Shown: one piece after another, positions 34,257-42,723 of the stretch
Layout of the letters: each line of letters opens with the position of its first letter
How positions within the stretch are numbered: the first letter of the stretch is position 1
NCBI RefSeq assembly: GCF_001905445.1
Contig: NZ_LIVQ01000001.1
Location: 992,001 to 1,056,000 of the forward strand
Direction of reading: 5' to 3'
From: Streptomyces sp. CB00455
Lineage (GTDB): Bacteria; Actinomycetota; Actinomycetes; Streptomycetales; Streptomycetaceae
DNA: 64,000 bases
Notes under the pieces: generated by a model
Database searches by the model: none
Seen by the model: only the letters and a program-made list of their open reading frames with translations
Told to the model about the DNA's origin: nothing
Translations under genes and position numbers: made by a program

Positions 34257-35414
34257 TCACCGCTTGCGCACGACGACGAAGTCGGCCAGGGCCACCAGCT
34301 GGTCGCGGACCCGCTGCGGCATGTCGACGTCGTCGAGGGCGCGGATCGCGACGGCGTGCTGGCGGCGGGCCTCGTCGGCGGTCCACTGCCGGCCGCCGGC
34401 CGCCTCGATGAGCGCCGCTCGGGCCGCGAACTCCTCCTCGGAGAAGTTCTCGAAGTCGTTGCTCTTGGCATCGGCGGCCAGCAGCTCGGCGAGCTCCTCG
34501 CAGGCCGGTCCGCCGGCCGCGAGGGCGGCGACGACCGGAAGGGACTTCTTGCGCTGGCGCAAGTCGCTCCAGGTCTGCTTGCCGGTGGCCTCCGGATCGC
34601 CCCAGATGCCGAGCAGGTCGTCCACGGCCTGGAAGGCGAGACCCAGGTGGTAGCCGTACTCCTCCAGCTTGTCGGCCGTACGGTCGTCCGCGCCGCCGAG
34701 GACGGCGCCGATGGAGACCGCGCAGGCGAGCAGCGCGCCGGTCTTGTTGCCCTCCATCTCCAGGCACTCCTCGACGCTGACGCGTTCGCGGTGCTCGTAG
34801 GAGATGTCCTGCGCCTGGCCGTCGATGAGCCCCCGGCTGGCGGTGGTCAGCCGGCGCGCCGCGCGGCCCGCCTCGACGGTGCCCAGCTCCAGCAGGACCT
34901 CGTTGGCGAGGGCGAAGAGCGCGTCGCCGACGAGGATGGCCTGGGCCGGACCGTGCACCTTCCACACCGTGTCGCGGTGGCGGCGCTGCTCGTCGCCGTC
35001 CATCAGGTCGTCGTGCAACAGCGAGAAGTTGTGCACGAGTTCGACGGCGACGGCGCCCGGGATGCCGACCTCGGCGGCGACACCGGCGGCTTCGGCGGAG
35101 AGCAGCGCGAGGGCGGGCCGCACGGCCTTGCCGCCGTCGCCGTCGGCCGGGTTGCCCTGGGCGTCGATCCAGCCGAAGTGATAGGCGGCGACGGTGTCCA
35201 TCGGCGCCGCGAGCCGCTCGACGGCGGCGCGGAGAGCGGGCGTCGACAGCGTGCGGCCGCGCTCCAGGAGGGCGATCGTGTCGGCCTTCTCCACTCCCCC
35301 GCCGGCCGTGCCCACAGTGGCATCCGCGTTCTCGACAGCCGGATTCCCCGGGTTCACTGGCTCTCCTCTTGTTCCTGTACGTGCTGTGCCGGTCGTGCTC
35401 GTGGTCGTCGTCAT
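34257..35414 (-). CDS. Polyprenyl (farnesyl/geranyl) diphosphate synthase
   Basis: Protein of 385 residues, trans-isoprenyl diphosphate synthase. First Asp-rich motif LLHDDLMDGD (DDxxD) and second AVDDLLGIWGD (DDxxG-type), with GNKTGALLACA between. In a hopanoid operon it should supply farnesyl diphosphate for squalene. ATG 35414 has GCAGGAGG upstream and overlaps the hpnE stop (ATGA); GTG 35357 with GAGGAG is an equally sound alternative, so the low-complexity first 19 residues may not be translated. Confidence 0.92.
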   Translation of the reverse strand: MTTTTSTTGTARTGTRGEPVNPGNPAVENADATVGTAGGGVEKADTIALLERGRTLSTPALRAAVERLAAPMDTVAAYHFGWIDAQGNPADGDGGKAVRPALALLSAEAAGVAAEVGIPGAVAVELVHNFSLLHDDLMDGDEQRRHRDTVWKVHGPAQAILVGDALFALANEVLLELGTVEAGRAARRLTTASRGLIDGQAQDISYEHRERVSVEECLEMEGNKTGALLACAVSIGAVLGGADDRTADKLEEYGYHLGLAFQAVDDLLGIWGDPEATGKQTWSDLRQRKKSLPVVAALAAGGPACEELAELLAADAKSNDFENFSEEEFAARAALIEAAGGRQWTADEARRQHAVAIRALDDVDMPQRVRDQLVALADFVVVRKR

Positions 35415-36799
35415 GCCGCCTCCTGCAGAGGGTGTTGGCGGGGGCGGCCGAGTGCGGCGAGCGCGGCGTGGGCCGCGTTCAGTCCGCTGCGGACGGCGCT
35501 CTCCATGGTCGCGGGCCAACCGGTCGCAGTCCACGCACCGGCCAGGTAGAGCCCCGGCGTGTCGGTCCGCGCGCCGGGGCGCAGCCGGCCGACGCCGGGC
35601 GTGGGGGCGAAGGTGGCCGTCCGCTCCCGGGTCACGAAGAAGTCCCGTACCTTGGCGCCGCGGGCGGCTGGCAGCAGCCGTTCCAGCTCGGGCAGGTACT
35701 TGCCGCGCAGCAGGGAGACGGGCTCGTCGATGTCGTCCTGGGCGACGGACTGGGACAGCGCGAGGTACTGGCCGCCGTCGGTGAGTCCGGAGGCGTCGGT
35801 ACGGTCGAAGACCCACTGCACCGGGGAGCCCAGCGCGGCGAAGAAGGGCTGCTTGAGCACCTTGCGGTCGTAGACGACATGGACGTTGAGGATGGGCGCG
35901 GTGCCGATGTCGAGGAGCTTGTCCGGATCGGCGAGCGCGCCCGCGGGCAGCAGCCCGTGGGCCTCGCGCTGGGGCACGGCGAGGACGACGGTGTCGGCGG
36001 GAATCGTCTCCTCCTCCGTCCGGACGAGCCAACCGCCGCTCTGCGTACGGGAGATGTTGGTGACGCGGGTGCGCAGTGCGGTCCGCACCCCGGCCGCGTC
36101 GAGCGCCTTGCGGGCGAGGCTGTCGTGCAGGTCGCCGAGCGGTACGCGGGCCCAGCCGATGTCGGCGGCGCCGTTCTCGGAGAGCAGGCCGGTCTTGAAG
36201 ACCATGGCGGCCAGGCCCAGCGAGGACTGCTCGGCGGTGGCGTTGAGCGTGGCGATGCCGACGAGGTCCCAGAGGGCTTCGATGGTGCGGGCGGACTGGC
36301 CGTAGCGGCCGAGCCAGGTCGCGAAGTCCAGGCCGTCCAGTGCCGGGTCGGCGGGGTCGAGCCGGCGCAGCGCGAGGGCGGCGCGGCCGACACGCGCGCG
36401 CTCGGCGAGGGAGAGGTGCGGATAGCGGGCCAGGGATCCCGCCAGGTGCAGGGGCACGGGCAGGGCGCTGCGGCGCAGCCGTCCCAGGCGCGGGCCGCCG
36501 GGGTGGGCGACGTCGAGGACGGGCACGTCGAGCCGGCGCTGGAGCGGGGCCAGTTCCGCCCCGCGGACGCGGTCCAGGAACCAGCGGTAGGCGGTGCAGC
36601 AGCGCAGGTAGACGTGTTGGCCGTTGTCCACGGTCAGCTCGCCGCGCTTGAAGGAGAAGGCGAGCCCGCCGAGCCGGGGGCGGCCTTCGAGGAGGGTGAC
36701 CTCGATCCCCGCGTCGGCGAGTTCGAGGGCGGTGGTGACGCCGGCGAGGCCGCCGCCCACCACGACGGCGTGGCCGCCCCGGTGGTCGCTGCCGCTCAT
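35411..36799 (-). CDS. hpnE: HpnE, hydroxysqualene dehydroxylase (FAD-dependent)
   Basis: Protein of 462 residues. The N-terminal dinucleotide fold VVVGGGLAGVTTALELADAG, followed by ENG-type DNGQHVYLRCCTAY and C-terminal LYLAGAWTATGWPATMESAV, is typical of squalene-associated flavin desaturases. HpnE reduces hydroxysqualene to squalene, the third step from farnesyl diphosphate. ATG 36799 has GGGGGAGG upstream and overlaps the stop of the small ORF before it. Confidence 0.94.
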   Translation of the reverse strand: MSGSDHRGGHAVVVGGGLAGVTTALELADAGIEVTLLEGRPRLGGLAFSFKRGELTVDNGQHVYLRCCTAYRWFLDRVRGAELAPLQRRLDVPVLDVAHPGGPRLGRLRRSALPVPLHLAGSLARYPHLSLAERARVGRAALALRRLDPADPALDGLDFATWLGRYGQSARTIEALWDLVGIATLNATAEQSSLGLAAMVFKTGLLSENGAADIGWARVPLGDLHDSLARKALDAAGVRTALRTRVTNISRTQSGGWLVRTEEETIPADTVVLAVPQREAHGLLPAGALADPDKLLDIGTAPILNVHVVYDRKVLKQPFFAALGSPVQWVFDRTDASGLTDGGQYLALSQSVAQDDIDEPVSLLRGKYLPELERLLPAARGAKVRDFFVTRERTATFAPTPGVGRLRPGARTDTPGLYLAGAWTATGWPATMESAVRSGLNAAHAALAALGRPRQHPLQEAA

Positions 36800-37014
36800 G
36801 AGCCCTCCCCCTGTGTCTGGTTGCCGGCCCATCCGGCCGGCCGGTGCCGTACGGGGCGCGCGGTCCGCCCGGCGCGGGTACGGCCCTGGTGGACAGACGC
36901 CGCCCCCGGCCGGCGGGTTGCCCGCACCGTGCTCGGGACCGGCGCGCGGCGGCCCGCACGCACGGGACGCACGGGAGCGTACCGCCGCGCCGGGGCGGTC
37001 GTCCGGTGGTCCAT
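36796..37014 (-). CDS. Small Arg-rich ORF coupled between hpnD and hpnE
   Basis: A 72-codon frame (MDHRTTAPARRYAP...) exactly fills the gap between hpnD and hpnE: its ATG overlaps the hpnD stop (TGATG) and its stop overlaps the hpnE start (ATGA). The product is very basic and Pro/Arg-rich with no membrane segment. Such exact bridging argues for translation; the middle (RATRRPGAAS) loosely resembles small Streptomyces proteins called DUF6380, from memory. It may only serve to couple translation of the enzymes. Confidence 0.5.
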   Translation of the reverse strand: MDHRTTAPARRYAPVRPVRAGRRAPVPSTVRATRRPGAASVHQGRTRAGRTARPVRHRPAGWAGNQTQGEGS

Positions 37015-37994
37015 CAGGCCCGCCTCCGGTTGCTCTGGCGGGAGATGGTCCGCGCGTCGAGGCCGGAGAGCCCGCGCACGGCGACGTACGCCTTCTCGTG
37101 CGGCGGCAGGGAGACGCGCCCGCGCAGGACCGCCTCCGGCTCGCGCTCGATGCGGTCGAGAAGGCGGCGGTAGATGCCGGCCATGGCCGCCACGCAGGCT
37201 CCGCTGCGCCGGTCGAGCATCGGCAGGAGCCGGTAGCCCTCGGCGAACAGGGCCCGGGCGCGGCGGACTTCGTGATGGACCAGTCCGGCGAAGTCGGCGC
37301 CCGCGGGGGCCCGGTCGTGTCGGAAGGCGTCCGTGCAGCCGAATTTGGCGAGGTCCTCGGCGGGCAGGTAGGTCCGTCCGTTGGCGGCGTCCTCGCGGAC
37401 GTCCCGGAGGATGTTGGTGAGCTGCAGGGCGAGGCCGAGCGTGTCGGCGTACTCCGCGGCGCGCGCGGCGCCGGCCGCTGCGGGCCCGGTGGCGGGCGCC
37501 GTCCCGAACACGCCGAGCGAGAGCCGTCCGATGGCCCCGGCCACGCAGCGGCAGTAGGCCTTGAGGTCGTCCCAGGTCTCGTAGGTCTCCCCGCGCACGT
37601 CCATCAGGACGCCGTCGATGAGTTCGTCGAGGCCGCCGAGCGGGATCGGGAAGCGGCGCGCGGCGTGCGCGAGGGCGACGGCAACGGGGTCGGTGTCGTC
37701 CTCGTCGATCTCCTCGGCCCGGATCCGGCCGAGCAGGGTGCGGGTCTCCTCCAGCCGGGCCAGCTTCACCTCGGGGGCCAGCGTGCCGTCGCCGATGTCG
37801 TCCACCCGCCGGGAGAAGGCGTACAGCGCGGACATCGCCTGCCGCTTGTCGACGGGCAGCAGCCGGATGCCGTAGGCGAAGTTGCGCGCCTGCGCGCCGG
37901 TGACGGCCTCGCAGTAGCTGTAGGCGGCCAGGACCGGTGCGGACGGCGCGTACGGTACGGACGTGTGTGCGGGGCCCTCCACGGTCGGGCTCAC
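37014..37994 (-). CDS. hpnD: HpnD, presqualene diphosphate synthase
   Basis: Protein of 326 residues of the squalene/phytoene synthase family. Asp-rich motif DDIGDGTLAP and the second LQLTNILRDVREDAANGRTY bind Mg and diphosphate. HpnD condenses two farnesyl diphosphates to presqualene diphosphate. GTG 37994 overlaps the hpnC stop (GTGA), and the stop overlaps the small ORF. Sister of hpnC by family but clearly distinct in sequence. Confidence 0.94.
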   Translation of the reverse strand: MSPTVEGPAHTSVPYAPSAPVLAAYSYCEAVTGAQARNFAYGIRLLPVDKRQAMSALYAFSRRVDDIGDGTLAPEVKLARLEETRTLLGRIRAEEIDEDDTDPVAVALAHAARRFPIPLGGLDELIDGVLMDVRGETYETWDDLKAYCRCVAGAIGRLSLGVFGTAPATGPAAAGAARAAEYADTLGLALQLTNILRDVREDAANGRTYLPAEDLAKFGCTDAFRHDRAPAGADFAGLVHHEVRRARALFAEGYRLLPMLDRRSGACVAAMAGIYRRLLDRIEREPEAVLRGRVSLPPHEKAYVAVRGLSGLDARTISRQSNRRRA

Positions 37995-38920
37995 CCCTTT
38001 CTCGGCGCTGTGCGCAGGACGGCGGCCACCTCGCGGAGCAGGCCGCCCTTGGTGGGTTTGGGTGGGCCGGGAAGCACGTCGAATCCCGCGCCGGCGACCG
38101 CGTTCAGGGCGGCGCGCCCTCCTCCCACGAAACCCGCGAGCAGCAGCCGGAGCCTGCCGTGCACGCTGCCCACGAGCGGGATCCCCTCGTCCAGGAGCTC
38201 GCGTGCCCGTGCGGTTTCGAACGCGACCAGCGAGCGTACGGACGCGCCGGCGCTGGCGGCCTTGAGGTCGGGCTCGCCGACGTGGAAGCGCCCCATGTCC
38301 TCGGCGGGCAGGTAGATCCGGTTCCGGCCGAGGTCCTCGGCGACGTCCTGGAGGTGTTCGGCGATCTGCAGGGCGGTGCAGACGGCGTCGGAGCGGCGGA
38401 TGCGCTCGGGGGTGCTCGTGCCGGTCAGGGCCAGTACGAGGCGCCCCACCGGGTTGGCGGAGAGCTCGCAGTAGGCGAGGAGTTCTCCGTACGTCTCGTA
38501 GCGCGCGACCCGTTGGTCCTGCCGGTTGGCCTCGATCAGTGCGAGGAAGGGCGCCGGAGTGAGGCCGTGGGTGCGGGCGACGGGCAGCAGGGCCCGTACG
38601 AGGGGGTGTCGCGGCAGCCCGTCGGTCCTCCCGAACACGCGCCGCAGGTCGGCCTCCAGGGCGTCGAGCAGGGCGAGCCGGTCGTCCGCCGCGGCGGGGT
38701 CCAGTCCGAGGAGCACGGCGTCGCGGCCGCCGGGGGCGAGGTCGCCGTCGCCGATGTCGTCGACGAGGCGGGCGTACCCGTAGACCGCCATCAGGCCGTC
38801 GCGCCAGGCGCGGGGAAGGAACGCGGGGGCGACGGGAAAGTTTTCGGCCGATGCCTTGGCGAGGGTGGCGCGCGTGTGGAGCGTGTCGGACAGAGGGCGG
38901 ATGCCGTCCCCCCGGGTCAC
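37991..38920 (-). CDS. hpnC: HpnC, hydroxysqualene synthase
   Basis: Protein of 309 residues of the squalene/phytoene synthase family. DDIGDGDLAPGG and LQDVAEDLGRNRIYLP are the two Asp-rich sites; SANPVGRLVLALTG is typical of HpnC. It turns presqualene diphosphate into hydroxysqualene. GTG 38920 is the first start available in frame with a GGGCGG upstream. As the first gene of the operon it should have the operon promoter just upstream. Confidence 0.93.
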   Translation of the reverse strand: MTRGDGIRPLSDTLHTRATLAKASAENFPVAPAFLPRAWRDGLMAVYGYARLVDDIGDGDLAPGGRDAVLLGLDPAAADDRLALLDALEADLRRVFGRTDGLPRHPLVRALLPVARTHGLTPAPFLALIEANRQDQRVARYETYGELLAYCELSANPVGRLVLALTGTSTPERIRRSDAVCTALQIAEHLQDVAEDLGRNRIYLPAEDMGRFHVGEPDLKAASAGASVRSLVAFETARARELLDEGIPLVGSVHGRLRLLLAGFVGGGRAALNAVAGAGFDVLPGPPKPTKGGLLREVAAVLRTAPRKG

Positions 38921-39200
38921 CGCCCGCCGCCCGGGGCGGGGACGGCCGTCGTGCCTGGGGGCCGGAGAATTCCCGTAGCCATTGCCGTCACATCTCCCGT
39001 TCTACACTGCCGACCCAATACATCCTATTTCGGACACGCCGCCTGGGTTTCCCCGGGGTGACCCTGGGCCGTTCACCTGCGGTGAATCGTCCCCTCTTGC
39101 CGCGATTGAGGACTGCTTCAGCTTACGCTGTACAACGCCGCGGAAGCCGCCTGGGTATTCGCCGCGCCACCGAATGTCGCCGGGGAACCGGACGGACATG
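38921..39200. promoter_or_regulatory. Hopanoid operon promoter region, with inverted repeat TTCACC-TGC-GGTGAA
   Basis: About 280 bases of non-coding DNA, less GC-rich than its surroundings from 38990 to 39135, where the hopanoid promoter should be. At 39072-39086 a 6-bp perfect inverted repeat with a 3-base spacer is a candidate operator. I cannot name the sigma factor. Confidence 0.45.
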
Positions 39201-39235
39201 CCGAGGCCCCCGCCGCTGAGCGGCGGGGGCCTCGG
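39201..39235 (-). terminator. Strong terminator of the envelope operon
   Basis: A perfect 16-bp stem (CCGAGGCCCCCGCCGC / GCGGCGGGGGCCTCGG) with a TGA loop lies 29 bases beyond the stop of the ABC ATPase gene on the minus strand. One of the clearest terminators in the window. Confidence 0.92.
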
Positions 39236-39263
39236 AGCCGGGCCGGGGCGCCCGGCCCGGCGG

Positions 39264-40046
39264 TCAGCCGTTGGACGCCTTCTCGTACGCCGAGACGACT
39301 TCCTCCGTGGGCCCGTCCATGAGGAGTTCGCCCTTTTCCAGCCACAGCACCCGGTCGCAGGTGTCACGGATGGACTTGTTGTTGTGGCTCACCAGGAAGA
39401 CCGTGCCGGCCTTCTCCCGCAGTTCGCGGATGCGGTTCTCGGAGCGCACCTGGAAGCTGCGGTCACCCGTGGCCAGGGCCTCGTCGATCATCAGGACGTC
39501 GTGGTCCTTGGCCGCCGCGATGGAAAAGCGCAGACGCGCGGCCATGCCGGAGGAGTAGGTGCGCATCGGCAGGGAGATGAAGTCGCCCTTCTCGTTGATG
39601 CCCGAGAAGTCGACGATCCCCTGGTAGCGCTCCTTGATCTGCTCACGGCTCATGCCCATCGCCAGACCGCCGAGGACGATGTTGCGCTCACCGGTGAGGT
39701 CGTTCATCAGCGCCGCGTTGACACCCAGCAGCGAGGGCTGGCCGTCGGTGTACACCTTGCCCGCCTCGCAGGGCAGCAGCCCCGCGATGGCGCGCAGCAG
39801 AGTCGACTTGCCGGAACCGTTCGATCCGATCAGACCGATGGCCTCGCCGCGGTACGCGGTGAAGGTGACGCCGCGCACGGCGTGGACCCGGCGCACGCCC
39901 GGTGCATCGCCCTTGCCCCGGCGGATTATCTTGCTGAGCGCGGCGGTGGCGCTGCCCTTGCCGGAGCTGCCGGTGTTGACGCGGTAGACGATGTGCACGT
40001 CGTCCGCGATGACGGTGGGGACGCGCCCCTGGGTGTTCTCAGCCAC
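39264..40046 (-). CDS. Polysaccharide/teichoic-acid ABC exporter ATPase (TagH/Wzt-like)
   Basis: Protein of 260 residues. Walker A GSNGSGKST, an ABC signature variant YSSGMAARL and Walker B VLMIDEAL, as in TagH/Wzt/KpsT exporters that move lipid-linked polymers out. N-terminal VIADDVHIVYRV precedes the nucleotide-binding core. Starts at GTG 40046, overlapping the end of the permease gene by eight bases. No C-terminal carbohydrate-binding domain of the Wzt kind, so closer to TagH. Confidence 0.93.
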   Translation of the reverse strand: MAENTQGRVPTVIADDVHIVYRVNTGSSGKGSATAALSKIIRRGKGDAPGVRRVHAVRGVTFTAYRGEAIGLIGSNGSGKSTLLRAIAGLLPCEAGKVYTDGQPSLLGVNAALMNDLTGERNIVLGGLAMGMSREQIKERYQGIVDFSGINEKGDFISLPMRTYSSGMAARLRFSIAAAKDHDVLMIDEALATGDRSFQVRSENRIRELREKAGTVFLVSHNNKSIRDTCDRVLWLEKGELLMDGPTEEVVSAYEKASNG

Positions 40047-40968
40047 GGCCGTACCGCTCCTCAGCCTTCCAGAAATACACGAAGCCGCCGAGGCCGATGA
40101 CGACGGCCCAGCCGACAGCGAACGCCCAGACGTGCGGCGGCAGGTTCTCCGCGCCGTATTTGTCGATCAGCGCGAACCGGATCAGGTCCATGTAGATCGC
40201 CGCCGGGTTCCACTGGAGCGCATCGGCGATCCACTGGGGCCTGTCCTTGAGCATCGTGCTGATCGAGAACATGACGCCGGAGGCGTACATCCACGTACGC
40301 GTGACGAACGGCATCAGCTGCGCGAGGTCGGGGGTCTTGGAGCCCGCCCGCGCGAAGACCAGGGCGAGACCGGTGTTGAAGACGAACTGCAGCACCAGCA
40401 CCGGGACGACCAGCAGCCACGACAGCCGCGGGAAGTTCCCGAAGGCCATCACCACCACGAACACGACGATCATCGAGTACAGCAGCTGCTGGAGCTGCTG
40501 CATCGAGAACGAGATCGGCAGGGAGGCGCGCGGGAAGTGCAGCGCGCGGACCAGGCCGAGGTTCCCGGGGATCGCGCGGACACCCGCCATCAGCGAGCTC
40601 TGGGTGAAGGTGAAGACGAAGATGCCGATCACGAGGAAGGGGATGTAGACCCCCTTCGGCATGCCGCGGTCCGCCTTGAGGATCAGCGCGAAGATCAGCC
40701 AGTAGACCAGGGCGTTCAGCAGCGGGGTCGCCACCTGCCAGACCTGTCCGAGCTTCGCCTGGCTGTACTGCGCGACCAGCTTGGCCCGGGAGAAGGCCAT
40801 GATGAAGTGGCGCCGACCCCAGAGCTGCCGCACGTACTCGCCCAGACGGGGCCGTGCGCCGCTCACGGAGAGGCCGTACTTCCTGGCGAGCTCCGCGGGG
40901 CTCAGCCCCGCGTCGTCGGACGGCGGCCTGCTCGTGGCGAGGGCGCCGTCGTGGGTTGTGTCACTCAC
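40039..40968 (-). CDS. ABC-2 type exporter permease (TagG/Wzm-like)
   Basis: Protein of 309 residues with six hydrophobic segments (about 78-98, 110-130, 155-180, 188-208, 222-240 and 283-303) and the ABC-2 permease pattern FSRAKLVAQYSQAKLGQVWQ near residue 60. It pairs with the next gene to flip a lipid-linked glycan. GTG 40968 has no visible ribosome binding site; the bases before it are AAGTTTCAACTT, so a leaderless or otherwise unusual start is possible, with a promoter close by. Confidence 0.92.
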   Translation of the reverse strand: MSDTTHDGALATSRPPSDDAGLSPAELARKYGLSVSGARPRLGEYVRQLWGRRHFIMAFSRAKLVAQYSQAKLGQVWQVATPLLNALVYWLIFALILKADRGMPKGVYIPFLVIGIFVFTFTQSSLMAGVRAIPGNLGLVRALHFPRASLPISFSMQQLQQLLYSMIVVFVVVMAFGNFPRLSWLLVVPVLVLQFVFNTGLALVFARAGSKTPDLAQLMPFVTRTWMYASGVMFSISTMLKDRPQWIADALQWNPAAIYMDLIRFALIDKYGAENLPPHVWAFAVGWAVVIGLGGFVYFWKAEERYGRG

Positions 40969-41058
40969 AAGTTGAAACTTTCGTCTTCAAGATGCGGCAG
41001 GAGGGGCATCAGGCTGGTGGCGCGAGGCCCGTGATCGCGCCATGTTCCCAGACGCGGG

Positions 41059-41074
41059 CCTGTCAGATGACAGG
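41059..41074. promoter_or_regulatory. 16-bp palindrome across the end of the GT2 gene
   Basis: CCTGTCA-GA-TGACAGG overlaps the GT2 stop codon and lies about 95 bases upstream of the ABC permease start. It may be an operator for an internal promoter of the exporter genes or a small hairpin. Confidence 0.35.
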
Positions 41075-41947
41075 TGGTCGACCCAGTCGGGTCAACCGCC
41101 AGACCGTACGCCATCTCATCGGGCGGCGGGGACCGCAGGGAGTGGTCCACCCCTCCCTGAATCCGCCGAACCAGGCCTTCAGCGCCGGTCCGGAGGGCCT
41201 GCGCAGGAGCGTCAGCAGGAGCCAGACGCCCAGGTAGACCGGGACCAGCGGTGCGGGCAGGTTGCGGCGGGCGAGCCACACCCGGTTACGGGCCACCATA
41301 CGGTGGTAGACCGCGTGCCGGGAGGGGGCGGTCTTCGGGTGCAGCAGCACCATGTCCGCCCGGTAGTCGATCAGCCACCCCGCGTCGAGCGCCCGCCAGG
41401 CCAGGTCGGTCTCCTCGTGCGCGTAGAAGAACTCCCCGGGCAATGCTCCGACCTGCCCGAACACCGTCGTGCGGACGGCGTTCGCACCGCCCAGGAAGGT
41501 GGTGACGCGCGAGGAGCGCATCGGGTCCGAGGCGCGCAGCCGCGGCACGTGGCGGCGCTGGGTCTCGCCGGTCTGCGGATCGGCGATGCGGAAGCTGACG
41601 ATCCCGAGCCTGGGGTCCTCGGTGAATGCCTGCCGGCACAGCTCGGCGGTGTCGGTGCGCTCCAGGAGGCCGTCGTCGTCCAGGAAGAGCAGCACGTCGA
41701 CGTCGCTGCCGCCGGGCCCGAAGGCCTCGATGCCGACGTTGCGCCCGCCGGGGATGCCCAGGTTCTCGGGCAGGTCGACGGTGCGGACGCCCTCGGGCAG
41801 CCCGGTGACCCGCACGCCCTGGCCCACCACGACGACCTCGACGGGGTCGCCCTCCTGGCGGGCCACCGAGTCGAGGAGCGCCTTGAGCTCGTCGGGCCGG
41901 TTGCCCATGGTGATGATCACGGCGCCCAGCCGCAGCGGGGCGGTCAC
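41063..41947 (-). CDS. Family 2 glycosyltransferase
   Basis: Protein of 294 residues. GAVIITMGNRPDELKALLDS is the nucleotide-binding opening, FLDDDG carries the DxD motif, and EFFYAHEETDLAWRALDAGW matches the acceptor-side ED motif of rhamnosyl/galactosyl GT2 enzymes. A hydrophobic stretch near residue 245 (VYLGVWLLLTLL) may touch the membrane. GTG 41947 overlaps the stop of the CDP-alcohol phosphotransferase gene (GTGA). Likely adds sugars to the exported polymer or lipid. Confidence 0.92.
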   Translation of the reverse strand: MTAPLRLGAVIITMGNRPDELKALLDSVARQEGDPVEVVVVGQGVRVTGLPEGVRTVDLPENLGIPGGRNVGIEAFGPGGSDVDVLLFLDDDGLLERTDTAELCRQAFTEDPRLGIVSFRIADPQTGETQRRHVPRLRASDPMRSSRVTTFLGGANAVRTTVFGQVGALPGEFFYAHEETDLAWRALDAGWLIDYRADMVLLHPKTAPSRHAVYHRMVARNRVWLARRNLPAPLVPVYLGVWLLLTLLRRPSGPALKAWFGGFREGWTTPCGPRRPMRWRTVWRLTRLGRPPVI

Positions 41948-42723
41948 TTGAGCCTGCTGGAGGCGAGGACCGAGACCAGGTGCAGCACCGTCTGGAGCAT
42001 CGCGATGCCGGCGAGCACGGCGACCCCGAGCCGGGAGAAGAACAGGTCCCCGCGGATCTGGTCCAGGACGGCCAGCACCAGGATGAGCAGCGAGGCTTCT
42101 ATGCCGAGGACCAGCCGGTGGAACTTGAGCGCGGCAGCGGCCCTGCGGGCGAGCGCCATGCCCGAGGAGCGCGGCTCGGACGCCGATTCCTTGACCGGCT
42201 CCTTGCCGACCTGGTGCCGGGCTACGCCGACCAGGTCCGTCTCGGCCTTGATCAGGATCGCGCCGAGCGCCGCGAGGGTGCCGAGGAAGGCCCACAGCCA
42301 GTCGATCCGGCCGGTGCCCCACGGGTCCGCGGCGCGCAGGCCGAAGCCGACCAGCACCGCGGCGTCGCACAGGTAGGCGCCGACGCGGTCCAGGTAGACG
42401 CCGGAGAGCGAGAACTGCTTCTTCCAGCGGGCGACCTCCCCGTCCACGCAGTCGAGCAGCAGGTACAGCTGGACCGCGACCACGCCGAGGACGGCGCCCC
42501 CGATGCCGGGCACCAGCAGAGCGGGTGCGGCGAGGACGCCGGCCAGCGTCATCACGTAGGTCAGCTGGTTCGGCGTGACCTTCGTGGTGACCAGGAGACG
42601 GGTGATGCGCAGCGAGACCTCGCGCATGTAGAGGCGCCCGCCCCAGTGCTCGCCGCTGCGCCGGTCCTTCACGCCCGCCGGGTGCACGACGGGCCGGAGT
42701 TCAGCTACGGATGGTCTTGGCAT
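41944..42723 (-). CDS. CDP-alcohol phosphatidyltransferase family protein
   Basis: Protein of 259 residues. The active-site motif is DGEVARWKKQ with the following G and two Asp at the correct spacing (D-x2-DG-x2-AR-x8-G-x3-D-x3-D), within several membrane helices. Family members move a phospho-alcohol from CDP onto a lipid or alcohol. N-terminal 40 residues, including VKDRRSGEHWGGRLY, are soluble. Start ATG 42723 lies 23 bases inside the upstream gene. Its alcohol could be supplied by the dehydrogenase and nucleotidyltransferase before it. Confidence 0.93.
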   Translation of the reverse strand: MPRPSVAELRPVVHPAGVKDRRSGEHWGGRLYMREVSLRITRLLVTTKVTPNQLTYVMTLAGVLAAPALLVPGIGGAVLGVVAVQLYLLLDCVDGEVARWKKQFSLSGVYLDRVGAYLCDAAVLVGFGLRAADPWGTGRIDWLWAFLGTLAALGAILIKAETDLVGVARHQVGKEPVKESASEPRSSGMALARRAAAALKFHRLVLGIEASLLILVLAVLDQIRGDLFFSRLGVAVLAGIAMLQTVLHLVSVLASSRLK

